Below are positions 38,114-46,307 of a stretch of 64,000 bases of DNA, piece after piece. Within the stretch, counting starts at the first letter, position 1, and every line of letters begins with the position of its first letter. Source of the stretch: Allokutzneria sp. A3M-2-11 16 (GTDB lineage Bacteria > Actinomycetota > Actinomycetes > Mycobacteriales > Pseudonocardiaceae); the NCBI RefSeq assembly GCF_024213555.1, contig NZ_JANAVO010000001.1, positions 806,001 through 870,000 of the forward strand, read 5' to 3'. The notes under the pieces are model-generated. The model made no database searches. It saw only the letters and a program-made list of their open reading frames with translations, and had not been told where the DNA came from. The position numbers and the translations under genes are program-made.

Positions 38114-38457
38114 GCGCCAGGTCTTACTATGCAAGACCAACAAAAAGAAGGTCAATCGAGCACCAATCACAGGAACTACCCAATCTCACCTGAATGGAGC
38201 AGCCCTTCATTGCCCGATTGGGCGACAAAATGTTCAACAGTTCATTCGAAATGACCTGGGGGCCATCTTTGCTGCCTAGGCAAATCTAAGATCGCCCCCT
38301 GGGCGGCGAAAGCAACAAATTTTACGAGAAGCCAACCAAGGAAGCGGCGCCGATCCTCGGAGCAGCACCGACGGTTGCAAGGAAGCCACGATCCACACCA
38401 ACACAAGGGGACGGCCCCGCCAGTCTCGTCATGCTGTGCAACCACATTCGGAGCATT

Positions 38458-38623
38458 GTTGCGCTCCCACCAGTCCACACAACCCAGGACTGCCGCCCCT
38501 CACGTAGGACATCAACGAGTTCGCTGCCGTAATCCTCGCCAGCCCAAGCGCCAGTACTGCCACGGAGGCCGTGGCATGCAGTGCCGGCCTCAAGCCTGAC
38601 CAACCCCTGAAGCCGACGCTGCC
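38458..38623. CRISPR. Remnant CRISPR repeats upstream of cas3 (3 degenerate units)
   Basis: Three ~37-nt stretches (about 38458-38494, 38524-38560, 38587-38623) recur at a 63-66-bp step. Each follows the outline of the main repeat: G/T-rich start, ATCCTC.CC-like core, and an end resembling GCCAGTACTGC or GCCGACGCTGC. Similarity is partial, so this is a decayed second array or old array end upstream of the cas operon. The rest of 38114-38930 is AT-richer and shows no gene. Confidence 0.5.
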
Positions 38624-38930
38624 CCAGTGAATAACAGCGCTCCTTCGAATAGAAATAATTGGAATTGTTATCACCTTCAGACCCAAGTCAAGGTACCAGC
38701 AATCTTAGAACTGACTTCGAGCAAGCGAAGTCCGACAAGTAGCCGCCCACCACAATAAGCGAAAGCCGACATCTCAGCATTTAAATCAAGTAAGACCAAC
38801 AACTTCTACATAGTCGCGCCCGTCAGATATCACCCGCTCCGAGCAAGAAACATCGAATTGCGGTTGTCGCCGAGGGGGCGCATAACAGGTCTGCCCCCAC
38901 CAGACACCACTCCTGATCCTGGAGGACACC

Positions 38931-40103
38931 ATGGCCTGGACAGAGAAGATCGGAAAGAACTCCTGGCGGGTCCGCTACATGAAGAAGGACGGCCGGATCG
39001 GCTCAGTTGCAGGGTTCCGGGGCGCGAGGGAAGCCCGCAACTACGCCGATGATCTCGAGGCAGACAAGCGCCGAGGCCGGCGGTACGACCCCGACGACGC
39101 CAAGACCACCGTCACTAAGTGGGCCGCGGTCTGGATCGACACGATCGACGTCGACATCCGCACGGAAACGAACTACCGCAGCATCCTGCGCAACCACATC
39201 CTGCCCCGGTGGGGCACCGAATCACTCGGCGACATCCTAGCATCCGATACCAACAAGTGGCTCAAAGGCTTACGCGACAACGGATACGCTTACCCAACCG
39301 TTGGGACGATCCGATCCGTGTTCTCCATGCTGCTCGACGACGCCGTCGACGAACGCCTCATCGACAGCAGCCCCGTCCAGCACAAGCGCCGACGCGGACG
39401 CCGCTGCCCGAAACACGCCATGCCGCGAGAACGCATCTGGGGCACACCGAGCCAAGTTCTACGGATCGCTAACCAAGCAGCTCTCCTCGGCGGCCCGAAC
39501 GCTCGACTCCTCATCATCACCGCCGGCTGGACGGGAGCGCGGTGGGGCGAGCTCACCGGGCTCCACCGCAGCAACGTTCGCCTCACCAACCGCGGCGGCT
39601 CGATCACCATCGACCCCGACACCGGCTCCCTGCACGAAGGCAACAACACCCTCTGGCTCGGGCCACCCAAGACCCCCGCCTCCGTCAGGACCATCAGCCT
39701 GCCACCGTTCCTCGCCACCCTGCTGCGCGAACACCTCTGCAGCACCATCAACGACTTCGTCTTCACCACGCCGAACGGCCACTGGATCCACCGCAGCAAC
39801 TTCGACCGGCGAATCTTGCGCCCCGCCGTTGACGGAAACCTGACCAAACACAATGCCGCCGTTCAGACACGCCCGATCCAACCTGGACTGACATTCCACG
39901 GACTACGCCACAGCCACAAGACCTGGCTCATCGCCGACAACATCCCCGAAATCGCCCAAGCCCGACGCCTCGGCCACCATCTCGACAACCGCATCATCGA
40001 GACCTACAGCCACGTCGCCCCCGAAGTCGAACAACGACTCCTCCGCGCCCTAGAACGCCGTTGGCGGAATACACACCCGACGACCCACCTACACGCCGCC
40101 TGA
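38931..40103 (+). CDS. Tyrosine recombinase / integrase of element 1
   Basis: 390 residues. The N-terminal arm-binding part starts WTEKIGKNSWRVRYMKKDGR, and a SAM-like core-binding domain covers about 65-150. The catalytic domain has the first Arg in WTGARWGELTG near 205, HGLRHSHKT (HxxR) near 325, GHH near 348 and the nucleophile Tyr in IIETYSHV near 360. All catalytic residues are present. ATG 38931 follows TGGAGGACACC. It lies 195 bp from the tRNA-derived repeat at 40298, as expected for an integrase acting at that site. Confidence 0.93.
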   Translation: MAWTEKIGKNSWRVRYMKKDGRIGSVAGFRGAREARNYADDLEADKRRGRRYDPDDAKTTVTKWAAVWIDTIDVDIRTETNYRSILRNHILPRWGTESLGDILASDTNKWLKGLRDNGYAYPTVGTIRSVFSMLLDDAVDERLIDSSPVQHKRRRGRRCPKHAMPRERIWGTPSQVLRIANQAALLGGPNARLLIITAGWTGARWGELTGLHRSNVRLTNRGGSITIDPDTGSLHEGNNTLWLGPPKTPASVRTISLPPFLATLLREHLCSTINDFVFTTPNGHWIHRSNFDRRILRPAVDGNLTKHNAAVQTRPIQPGLTFHGLRHSHKTWLIADNIPEIAQARRLGHHLDNRIIETYSHVAPEVEQRLLRALERRWRNTHPTTHLHAA

Positions 40104-40256
40104 CCCCCACACAGCCCGCACGAGGGTCAGCCGCGGCCGTCGCACGTCAGCTCTCGGCCAACCACTCCGCCGCTGGAGGAGGTCCTCCAGCTTTCCTCCA
40201 CTTTCGTAGAACCACACGAGGAGGCCCAATCGCCAAGAGATCTACCTGCAACACAA

Positions 40257-40296
40257 GAAACCCGGTGACCAGCAAGAATGCTGGTCACCGGGTTTC
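40257..40296. terminator. Strong hairpin between integrase 1 and the middle att site
   Basis: A perfect 18-bp stem (40257-40274 with 40279-40296) and 4-nt loop. It stands directly before the tRNA-derived repeat. It probably terminates integrase transcription and blocks read-through into element 2. Confidence 0.85.
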
Positions 40297-40297
40297 G

Positions 40298-40350
40298 TTC
40301 TCCAAAGTGGAGCTGAGGGGATTCGAACCCCTGACCCCCACACTGCCAGT
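40298..40350 (-). repeat. Attachment site: partial tRNA-Ala duplicate (junction of elements 1 and 2)
   Basis: 53 bp identical to 59768-59820 and, except the last base, to 27851-27902. It is a truncated tRNA-Ala 3' half and serves at once as the right end of element 1 and the left end of element 2. Confidence 0.9.
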
Positions 40351-40557
40351 CCACAAAGGACACTCGTCAGCGAAAACCCTTACACCGCAGGCAGAACCGG
40401 TGTCGATCACTACAGGTCAGCGCAGTTCGGTGCGGTTCAACGCGCGCCCGTGCTCCAGTTTTGCTCCACCTGTCGCCGTGTGAAGCAGCGTTCCTCACAG
40501 TGCGCACCAGTCACCAGTATCGAGAGTACTCCTGGGACAGTCACAGTGCAGCCCCTG
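40351..40557. repeat. Left terminal region of element 2, homologous to that of element 1
   Basis: Non-coding counterpart of 27903-28115 with the same order of conserved blocks. It ends where the response-regulator remnant begins, suggesting that cargo differs beyond this point. Confidence 0.7.
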
Positions 40558-41165
40558 GCCGACGACCTGGTGGATGGGTTTCGAGAGCGGGCATGGCCGT
40601 CGACATCGCCCACGACGGTCTCAGCGCCGCCACCAAGCTCGACGCCACTGCGTACGACGTGGTCGTCCTCGACCGCGACCTGCCAGGAATCCACGGCGAC
40701 ACCCTTTGCCAGATGATCACCGCACGATGACCACACTATGGTCCTCTGACCGCAGCGGGTTCGCCCGGTAACCGGGTCAGCGGCCTCACCCTGGGCACGG
40801 ACGACTACCTCGCCAAGCCCTTCCACTTCCCCGACTCGTCCTGCGGGTGCGGGCACTGGCCCGCCGCCGCCCCACCGCCCGCCCGGACGCGGCACATGAC
40901 GGGCATCGAACTCGACCCGTTCACCGCACGGCCACCCGCAACGGCCGGCAGCTCGACCTCTTGGTCAAGAAGTTCGCACTCCTCAAAGCCCTCCTGCTGG
41001 CCAGCCCGGCTTACCTCAGCACCGAGCGACTGCTCGACCAGGTCTGGGACGAGCACGCCAACCCGTTCACCAACACTGCGGCCGTGACCATCGGCAGGCT
41101 GCGCCGCAAACTGAGCGACCCGCTGATCACCACCACGTCCGCGTGGGGTACCCGATTCGCGCCCG
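40555..41165 (+). pseudogene. Decayed OmpR/PhoB-type response regulator
   Basis: Fragments of a two-domain response regulator lie in different frames. LADDLVDGFRERA is in one frame. MAVDIAHDGLSAATKLDATA with VVVLDRDLPGIHGDTLCQMI (phospho-Asp region) is in another. A stop codon follows, then LTLGTDDYLAKPF (conserved Lys). Finally LDLLVKKFALLKALLLASPA with STERLLDQVWDE and VTIGRLRRKL is the winged-helix domain. At least two frameshifts and one stop interrupt it, and the end is fused to the neighbouring gene. Non-functional. Confidence 0.75.
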
Positions 41166-41518
41166 CGAGGGAGCGGGGTGAGCTGAAACGCTTTGGCCGA
41201 CGTGCCAACGACTTCGTAGTGCACGACTCCGGTGGACTCGGCGCAGTCCTCATCGGAGTACAACTCCAAGGTGTAGCCGTCACCGTACCCGCGCGCGGCC
41301 GACCGAGCAGTCATGACTCCCAAGGCCGCCACGCGACGACATCCGAAGCCCCGTGAAACCGTCACGCGCTCTCCGGTGAACTCCTTCCCGGAGAAGAGAC
41401 AGTAGGAATCCTGCTGACAATGCGGGCTGACATCGGCCATGCCCCGTGCGACATCGGGAACACCGCTCACAACGAGAAGCGCACCAAGCAAGCCCACGGC
41501 AACGGCTTTGAACCACAT
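40805..41518 (-). CDS. Small secreted I36-like protein; C-terminal extension doubtful
   Basis: A signal peptide (MWFKAVAVGLLGALLVVSGV) is followed by a ~100-residue domain with HCQQDSYCLFSGKEF, a GFGCRRV segment and SDEDC, resembling peptidase inhibitor I36 / beta-gamma-crystallin-like proteins. AGGGGGAA precedes ATG 41518. The frame stays open for another ~120 codons antisense to the response-regulator remnant, where composition no longer looks coding. The original stop was probably lost when the two sequences were joined near 41165-41180. Function unknown. Confidence 0.5.
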   Translation of the reverse strand: MWFKAVAVGLLGALLVVSGVPDVARGMADVSPHCQQDSYCLFSGKEFTGERVTVSRGFGCRRVAALGVMTARSAARGYGDGYTLELYSDEDCAESTGVVHYEVVGTSAKAFQLTPLPRGRESGTPRGRGGDQRVAQFAAQPADGHGRSVGERVGVLVPDLVEQSLGAEVSRAGQQEGFEECELLDQEVELPAVAGGRAVNGSSSMPVMCRVRAGGGAAAGQCPHPQDESGKWKGLAR

Positions 41519-41533
41519 GACTTCCCCCTGGGT

Positions 41534-42958
41534 TCAACTGCACATCGAGCCACACTGCTGAAAAATCGCGGACAGCACCGATTCGGCAACATCGCGGGCC
41601 TGTACACGGATCTCAGGAATCGCTGTCGTCTCCCACAGATGACCGTGCCGCAGCGCACCGAGCGTCCACAGTGGTCCCGAGGAACGTCCCGCTCGGGGGA
41701 TCAGCTTCCCGTCTTCGTCCGTGTCCAAGCCGAGATCGACCGGCCCTGGGCCCACCAGCCCATCGGCGAAGAGCTGACGCACCAATGGATCGTCGGTCTT
41801 TCGAAGCTCATAGCTGCTTCCGGTGCAGTTCATCACTGCCCCGACGAACATCCGCTCGCGGTTGGAGAGTTCCACTCCCAGGCCGGTGCCGGTGTCCACG
41901 GCGTCGATCACCTCACCGCGACGGATCTCCAGCCGACCGGCCCGGCGCATCGCGGATAGTGCCGCCGCGGTCGCGGGAGGCATTCGATGTCGGTGCACAT
42001 CCCACATCCGCTGGTCCTCGCGGAGGAAACGGGTGCGGTCCGTGAGGGAGAGGTTCTGCCACAACGCGGTGCTCAACGGGCGCAGCGCGTCAACACCCGA
42101 CCGCCAGTCCCCCACTGCCCTCACACAGCCTCGCAGGTAGTGCAGAACGTCACGACGCAGCTCGACGAGCCCACCGTCCGCCCGCAGTTCCGGCGCCGGT
42201 ACGACGGGTGCACGGGTCTGGGAATGGACTCGTGGCACCAGCCCACGGCGGGAGATCGCGTGCACCACACGCCCCGGCCGGTCCAGGCTGAGCGCCATGT
42301 CGATCATCGTCAGGCCGGTGCCGACCAGAAGAACGTCGCCCGAGTCCGGCACAGCGGCGACAGCACCTGGTGCCCAGGGGTTTCCCATGTACCGGGCTGA
42401 CGCACGCAATGCCGCGGGGGCCCAGTCCTGTGCCGGCGGGAAGGTCCCGAGCGCGAGGACAACGGCATCCACCCGAAGATTCGTCCCCCAGGCGAATGTG
42501 AGCTCCACCGCCCCCGTCCCGTCGGAGCGCACGGCCGTGACCCTTTCGTGCAGCCTGAGCAGCCGGCCTGTCGAGGCAGCCACCGAAGACAACACGTCCG
42601 CGAGGTAGGAGCCGTAGGCCGATCGAGGAACGAACTCGTCGGAACCGACTTCGCGGCCTTGGCGCTCGCTCAACCAGCGGACGAAACCACCGAGGTCCTC
42701 CGGCGACGCGCCCATCTTCCCCGCCGTGACGTTGAGCAGGTGACAGCGCTGGTCCGTCGCGTACGCGACGCCACTTCCCGTTTCCATGCCCGGATCGATC
42801 AGCCAGACGCTGATCGGCAGGTCACAGGCGTCGGCCAGCTCCAACAGCCTGGTGGCGGTCAGCGTCCCCGAGGCGCCGGCACCGACAACGGCGACGCCGC
42901 GCTCGCCGCCGGCCTCCCGAGTCGCGGAACCCAACAGCTCGTTCACCCGGTGGGCCAT
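41534..42958 (-). CDS. FAD/NAD(P)-binding oxidoreductase (COG4529-like)
   Basis: 474 residues. The N-terminal dinucleotide motif is VAVVGAGASGTLTATRL near residue 22. LIDPGMETGSGVAYAT and LLNVTAGKMG follow. A second nucleotide site, VLLVGTGLTMIDMALSL, lies near 215. This is the architecture of uncharacterised flavoproteins related to N-hydroxylating monooxygenases. Last gene of the operon starting at 46081. ATG 42958 follows GGGAG and overlaps the MFS gene by 16 bp. Probably tailors the cluster product; the reaction is unknown. Confidence 0.8.
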   Translation of the reverse strand: MAHRVNELLGSATREAGGERGVAVVGAGASGTLTATRLLELADACDLPISVWLIDPGMETGSGVAYATDQRCHLLNVTAGKMGASPEDLGGFVRWLSERQGREVGSDEFVPRSAYGSYLADVLSSVAASTGRLLRLHERVTAVRSDGTGAVELTFAWGTNLRVDAVVLALGTFPPAQDWAPAALRASARYMGNPWAPGAVAAVPDSGDVLLVGTGLTMIDMALSLDRPGRVVHAISRRGLVPRVHSQTRAPVVPAPELRADGGLVELRRDVLHYLRGCVRAVGDWRSGVDALRPLSTALWQNLSLTDRTRFLREDQRMWDVHRHRMPPATAAALSAMRRAGRLEIRRGEVIDAVDTGTGLGVELSNRERMFVGAVMNCTGSSYELRKTDDPLVRQLFADGLVGPGPVDLGLDTDEDGKLIPRAGRSSGPLWTLGALRHGHLWETTAIPEIRVQARDVAESVLSAIFQQCGSMCS

Positions 42959-44157
42959 GACATCTCCCGACGACGGAGCAGCCTCGTTGCCCCGGCTTGG
43001 TAGGCGATGCTCGCCGAGAGCACCACTGCGCCGAGTGCCATCCAGCCGCCCGGGCCGAGCGGAACGACCACGGAGCTGAACAGGGGCGGGCCGATGACCT
43101 GTTGCAGCGCCATGCCGAGGGAGAAGGCCGCGATGTACTCCGCTCGGCGATCCTGAGGAGCGAGGTCGTGGGAAATCACCCAGGCTGCGGATGTCTGCAA
43201 CACCTCCGCGACGGTCAGCGCTACTAGCGCGGCCAGCAGCAGCACCACGGTCGGCGTCGTCCCGTCGACCAGTGCCGCCGTTGCCGCGCACGCGCACGCG
43301 ACGGCGAGCGACACGCCGGCTCGGACGATGGCTTTGCCCGCAGCACCAACCACGTCGACGCGTTTGCTCAGCGGCACCTGGAGGAGGACCACCAGCACTG
43401 TGTTGACGGTGAGCAGAAGCGGAGCGAACTGCTCTGGTATGCCGTTGCGGTTCGCGGTCCACAACGGAAGAGCCACGAAGAGCATCGACACGTGCAACGC
43501 GAGCACGCCGTTGGCCACACCCAGCAGCATGTACCGCCAGTCCCCCACCGCGGACAGGCTCCGGGCCTTCACCGGGGCGGAGTCCTGTTCGGTGGCTCGC
43601 AGTCGCCGCAGGAGAATCGCGTTGAGCACGAAGGACAGGGCATTGCCGAGGACCAACACCGGATAGCCGTCGGTACCGGCGACTGCGAGGCTCAACCCGG
43701 CGAGACCGGACCCGGCGGCCATACCGATGTTGCGGACCGAGCGGATGGTGGCCAGGGTCGTCGTGCGCCGGTCCCCACCGAGAACCAGTCCCGCCGCGGC
43801 CTGGTTCACGGGTTGGGTGGCTCTCGACGTGAGCCCGATCATCGTCATGACCACGAAGAACCCGACGGTTCCCCGGAGCACCGCGATGGCGGTGAACCAC
43901 ACGGCATGCCACAGGCTCAGCAGTGTCAACATCCGCACCACACCGAGACGATCCGCGAGGCGGGCGACCGGGACCGCGGCGATCATGCCAACCGCTGCGG
44001 AGAACGCCATGCCGACGCCGACCAGTGCGAGGGGCACTCCGACGACGGTGGAGTAGAACAGCACCGCGCCCGAGGCAAACATGCCCGTGCCCGTCGAGTC
44101 GACAAGGGCCGCGCAGATCAGGATCCGTGCCTGCTTGTCACCGCGCCACACCTTCAC
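42943..44157 (-). CDS. MFS transporter, probable product exporter
   Basis: 404 residues with about 12 hydrophobic helices and the cytoplasmic loop RLADRLGVVRML between helices 2 and 3. No periplasmic binding partner is present, so drug/proton antiport-type export is likely. GTG 44157 overlaps the peptide deformylase stop by four bases. Position inside a biosynthetic operon suggests it secretes the product. Confidence 0.85.
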   Translation of the reverse strand: MKVWRGDKQARILICAALVDSTGTGMFASGAVLFYSTVVGVPLALVGVGMAFSAAVGMIAAVPVARLADRLGVVRMLTLLSLWHAVWFTAIAVLRGTVGFFVVMTMIGLTSRATQPVNQAAAGLVLGGDRRTTTLATIRSVRNIGMAAGSGLAGLSLAVAGTDGYPVLVLGNALSFVLNAILLRRLRATEQDSAPVKARSLSAVGDWRYMLLGVANGVLALHVSMLFVALPLWTANRNGIPEQFAPLLLTVNTVLVVLLQVPLSKRVDVVGAAGKAIVRAGVSLAVACACAATAALVDGTTPTVVLLLAALVALTVAEVLQTSAAWVISHDLAPQDRRAEYIAAFSLGMALQQVIGPPLFSSVVVPLGPGGWMALGAVVLSASIAYQAGATRLLRRREMSWPTG

Positions 44158-44729
44158 GGCGTGAACCCCAAGGACGCGCGGGCGGCCGCCACATCGTTCT
44201 GGTACAACCGTTGCACCGCACCGAAAGTGCACAGGCTGCGCGGCTCGGCACGGTCGAGGAACAGTATTCCGTCGAGGTGGTCGAGCTCGTGGCTGACCAC
44301 TCGCGCGGCCCTTCCGATCAGTCGCCAGTCGAGTTGTTCCCCATCAAGGGTCCTCGCCCGATAGCGGACGTCCGCGCGTCTGCGCACGACGCCCGCGATT
44401 CGCGGCACGCTCAGGCACCCCTCGAACTCCTCCGAGTCCTCATCCGAGAGCGCGACGACCTCAGGATCGCAGTGCACCACGACCTCGGCACGGCCACCAC
44501 AGAGCTTGCGGATTTGACACATGCGGTCGCCATTAAGGGCGATCATGCGTACTGCCACACCGAGTTGTGGTGCGGCGACCCCGAACGCCCCGTGCGATCG
44601 CGTGGCCCTGACCAGATCTTCGGCCAGTTCCTGAAGACGGTCGGTTGACAACCGCGCCCGCGCGATCGGCACGGACTGGCTCCTCAACACGGGTTCGCCA
44701 AGGCGACGAACGTCGTCATGCTCCGTCAC
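44154..44729 (-). CDS. def: Peptide deformylase-like metalloenzyme in a biosynthetic operon
   Basis: 191 residues with all three deformylase motifs: GAFGVAAPQLG (motif 1), EGCLSVP with the metal-binding Cys (motif 2), and SHELDHLDG with the metal-binding histidines and catalytic Glu (motif 3). It should be an active Fe/Zn hydrolase removing N-formyl groups. GTG 44729 overlaps the ligase-like gene and its own stop overlaps the MFS gene, so it is fully embedded in the operon. It may be a second, resistant deformylase protecting against the product, or may deformylate an intermediate. Context alone does not decide. Confidence 0.88.
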   Translation of the reverse strand: MTEHDDVRRLGEPVLRSQSVPIARARLSTDRLQELAEDLVRATRSHGAFGVAAPQLGVAVRMIALNGDRMCQIRKLCGGRAEVVVHCDPEVVALSDEDSEEFEGCLSVPRIAGVVRRRADVRYRARTLDGEQLDWRLIGRAARVVSHELDHLDGILFLDRAEPRSLCTFGAVQRLYQNDVAAARASLGFTP

Positions 44730-46081
44730 GAGCGCTCCAGGAGGTGCTCGGCCAGCCTGCGCTGGGTGACGTGGAGATCAAACTGAACGGACTTGCCGCT
44801 GGTCGTGAGGAGCTGGGCCATATCGACCCACTCGACCGAGACCTCATCGAGGTTCAGCATCGCGGCGATCCGACTCGTGTCCACCGTGTCCCGCTCCGCC
44901 TCCCTCGCAGGCAAGGGCGCCACCCGCACCTCCAGCCGACCGGCGACACGCTGGCGGACCTGCCAGCGCGCCAGCGGGAGTGACTCCAGGTAGAGCTGCA
45001 ACGGTTTGACGTTGACCAGGTTTTCCAGCCGGTCGGCAACGAAGCCCCGCTGACGTCCCTGGATGCCCCGCAGCCTGCGCAGCGCCCTGCCGCACGAACA
45101 CGGCTCGTCCAACAGCTCCGCCTGGTCCTCCGGGCGATACCTGACGATCATGGTGGCCTTGTTGACGAGGCTGGTCATCAGCAGACGGCCGTCCTCGTCT
45201 CGCTCGACGTGAACCTTCTCTTCGTTGAGGTGGTAGGTGCCCGTCTCCTCCGGGCACTCCCAGGCGACCTGGCCGAACTCCTGGAGCCCGAACAGGTCTC
45301 GGACCGGCGCGCAGAGGACGGCCGCCAGTGCGGCACGAGTCTGGTGGTCAACCGTGTCACCATGGCTGAGCACCAGCTCAGGAGTGGGCAGCGAGGAGAG
45401 TCTTCCCTCGGCAATCTTGCTTCCCAGCACCAGCAGCTCCATCGGCTGGCCCCAGAGCACCTGCGGCGCGAACGCGGCCACAAGCCGGTTGACGAAGTCG
45501 TCGTTGCCGTCGTCGATCTTGGCGACGTTGATCCGCAGATATGACCCGCTGACCAGCGACGAGCCGAAGTGGCACAAGCCATGGCGCTTATCGCAGGTCA
45601 CCCTGAGCAGGCGCAGACCGGGTTGCACACCGTAGGCGGCGTACATCCGCAGCGTGTCCGCGACGCCGTGCACCAGGTGCCCGTCATCGTGCTCAATGGT
45701 TACTGGCTCGCCCGTCGTGCCTGACGTGTGCACCCGCAGCACGTCCTCATCTGCGATCAGGCCGGTGCGCAGTTCTGCTTGCCGGGAGACGAAATCCCGT
45801 TTGGTCAGGATCGGCAGCCGCGCCAGCGCCCGCCACGGCGAAGACCGGTTCGAGAGCACGCCGCGCCGCAGTTGGCCGCTGTGCTCGTGGACAAGGTCGA
45901 GAACGGCGGCCAACCGCTCAGTCCGAACCGCGGCGAGCAGGCTGGTGTCCCGTTCCGTGCGGCGATGAACGCGCTCGTACATCTCCCAACCGCCAGCGAC
46001 GGCCGCGGTGGTGCGCAGGGTGGCGTTGTGCCACCACAACGGCCGTTGGCCAGCAACGTTCGGTCCCACTGGTTCCCTCAT
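44726..46081 (-). CDS. Phenylacetate-CoA ligase-like (PaaK/F390 synthetase family) adenylating enzyme
   Basis: 451 residues. The ATP-binding loop is VHTSGTTGEPV near residue 120, followed by the family segments LFGLQEFGQVAWEC near 270 and CSCGRALRRLRGIQGR near 345. A small C-terminal domain follows. Enzymes of this group activate carboxylic acids as adenylates or CoA thioesters. ATG 46081 is only one base from AGGGG; GTG 46069 after GAGGGA has better spacing. First gene of a four-gene unit (ligase, deformylase, MFS, flavoprotein). A perfect palindrome lies just upstream. Confidence 0.82.
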   Translation of the reverse strand: MREPVGPNVAGQRPLWWHNATLRTTAAVAGGWEMYERVHRRTERDTSLLAAVRTERLAAVLDLVHEHSGQLRRGVLSNRSSPWRALARLPILTKRDFVSRQAELRTGLIADEDVLRVHTSGTTGEPVTIEHDDGHLVHGVADTLRMYAAYGVQPGLRLLRVTCDKRHGLCHFGSSLVSGSYLRINVAKIDDGNDDFVNRLVAAFAPQVLWGQPMELLVLGSKIAEGRLSSLPTPELVLSHGDTVDHQTRAALAAVLCAPVRDLFGLQEFGQVAWECPEETGTYHLNEEKVHVERDEDGRLLMTSLVNKATMIVRYRPEDQAELLDEPCSCGRALRRLRGIQGRQRGFVADRLENLVNVKPLQLYLESLPLARWQVRQRVAGRLEVRVAPLPAREAERDTVDTSRIAAMLNLDEVSVEWVDMAQLLTTSGKSVQFDLHVTQRRLAEHLLERS

Positions 46082-46090
46082 CCCCTCAGC

Positions 46091-46125
46091 GGGGTGTTGG
46101 GAGCGCGCAACGCTCCCAACACCCC
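46091..46125. promoter_or_regulatory. Perfect palindrome upstream of the ligase operon
   Basis: A 15-bp arm at 46091-46105 is exactly repeated inverted at 46111-46125 with a 5-nt spacer, ending 9 bp before ATG 46081. No T-run follows in the direction of the operon. It could be the operator of the adjacent CitB-type regulator, an RNA hairpin near the ribosome-binding site, or a terminator for the regulator gene. The remaining 46126-46307 is AT-richer and probably holds the promoter. Confidence 0.5.
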
Positions 46126-46307
46126 TAGAACATCACCTTGTTCAGGCCGGGTGAACCTCCGCCATCTCCAGATCCATTTCTCACACCCCCTTTCCCTCAT
46201 TCGAGACACCTTGGCCGGCCATGCTTTTCCGGCCAGGAAACCTGAGAAAATACCGCACATTCATCGCGACACGGCGAACACGGAAAACAGAAAGCGAACT
46301 TCCGGAT

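Larger units (their letters stand above)
27851..40350. mobile_element. Integrative element 1: tRNA-Ala-targeted, carrying a type I-C CRISPR effector module
   Basis: A 12.5-kb segment flanked by direct repeats of the tRNA-Ala 3' half (27851-27902 and 40298-40350). It contains a long CRISPR array, cas7, cas8c, cas5 and cas3 read leftward, remnants of further repeats, and a rightward tyrosine integrase next to the right repeat. No replication, conjugation, excisionase or capsid gene is visible, so it is a compact passenger island rather than a complete ICE. The first ~210 bp inside the left repeat match the left end of element 2. Confidence 0.8.

Noticed and set aside
41534-43912. 792-codon version of the flavoprotein extending over the MFS gene
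   Set aside because: The extension is antisense-like composition inside the MFS frame. The FAD motif and ribosome-binding site place the start at 42958.
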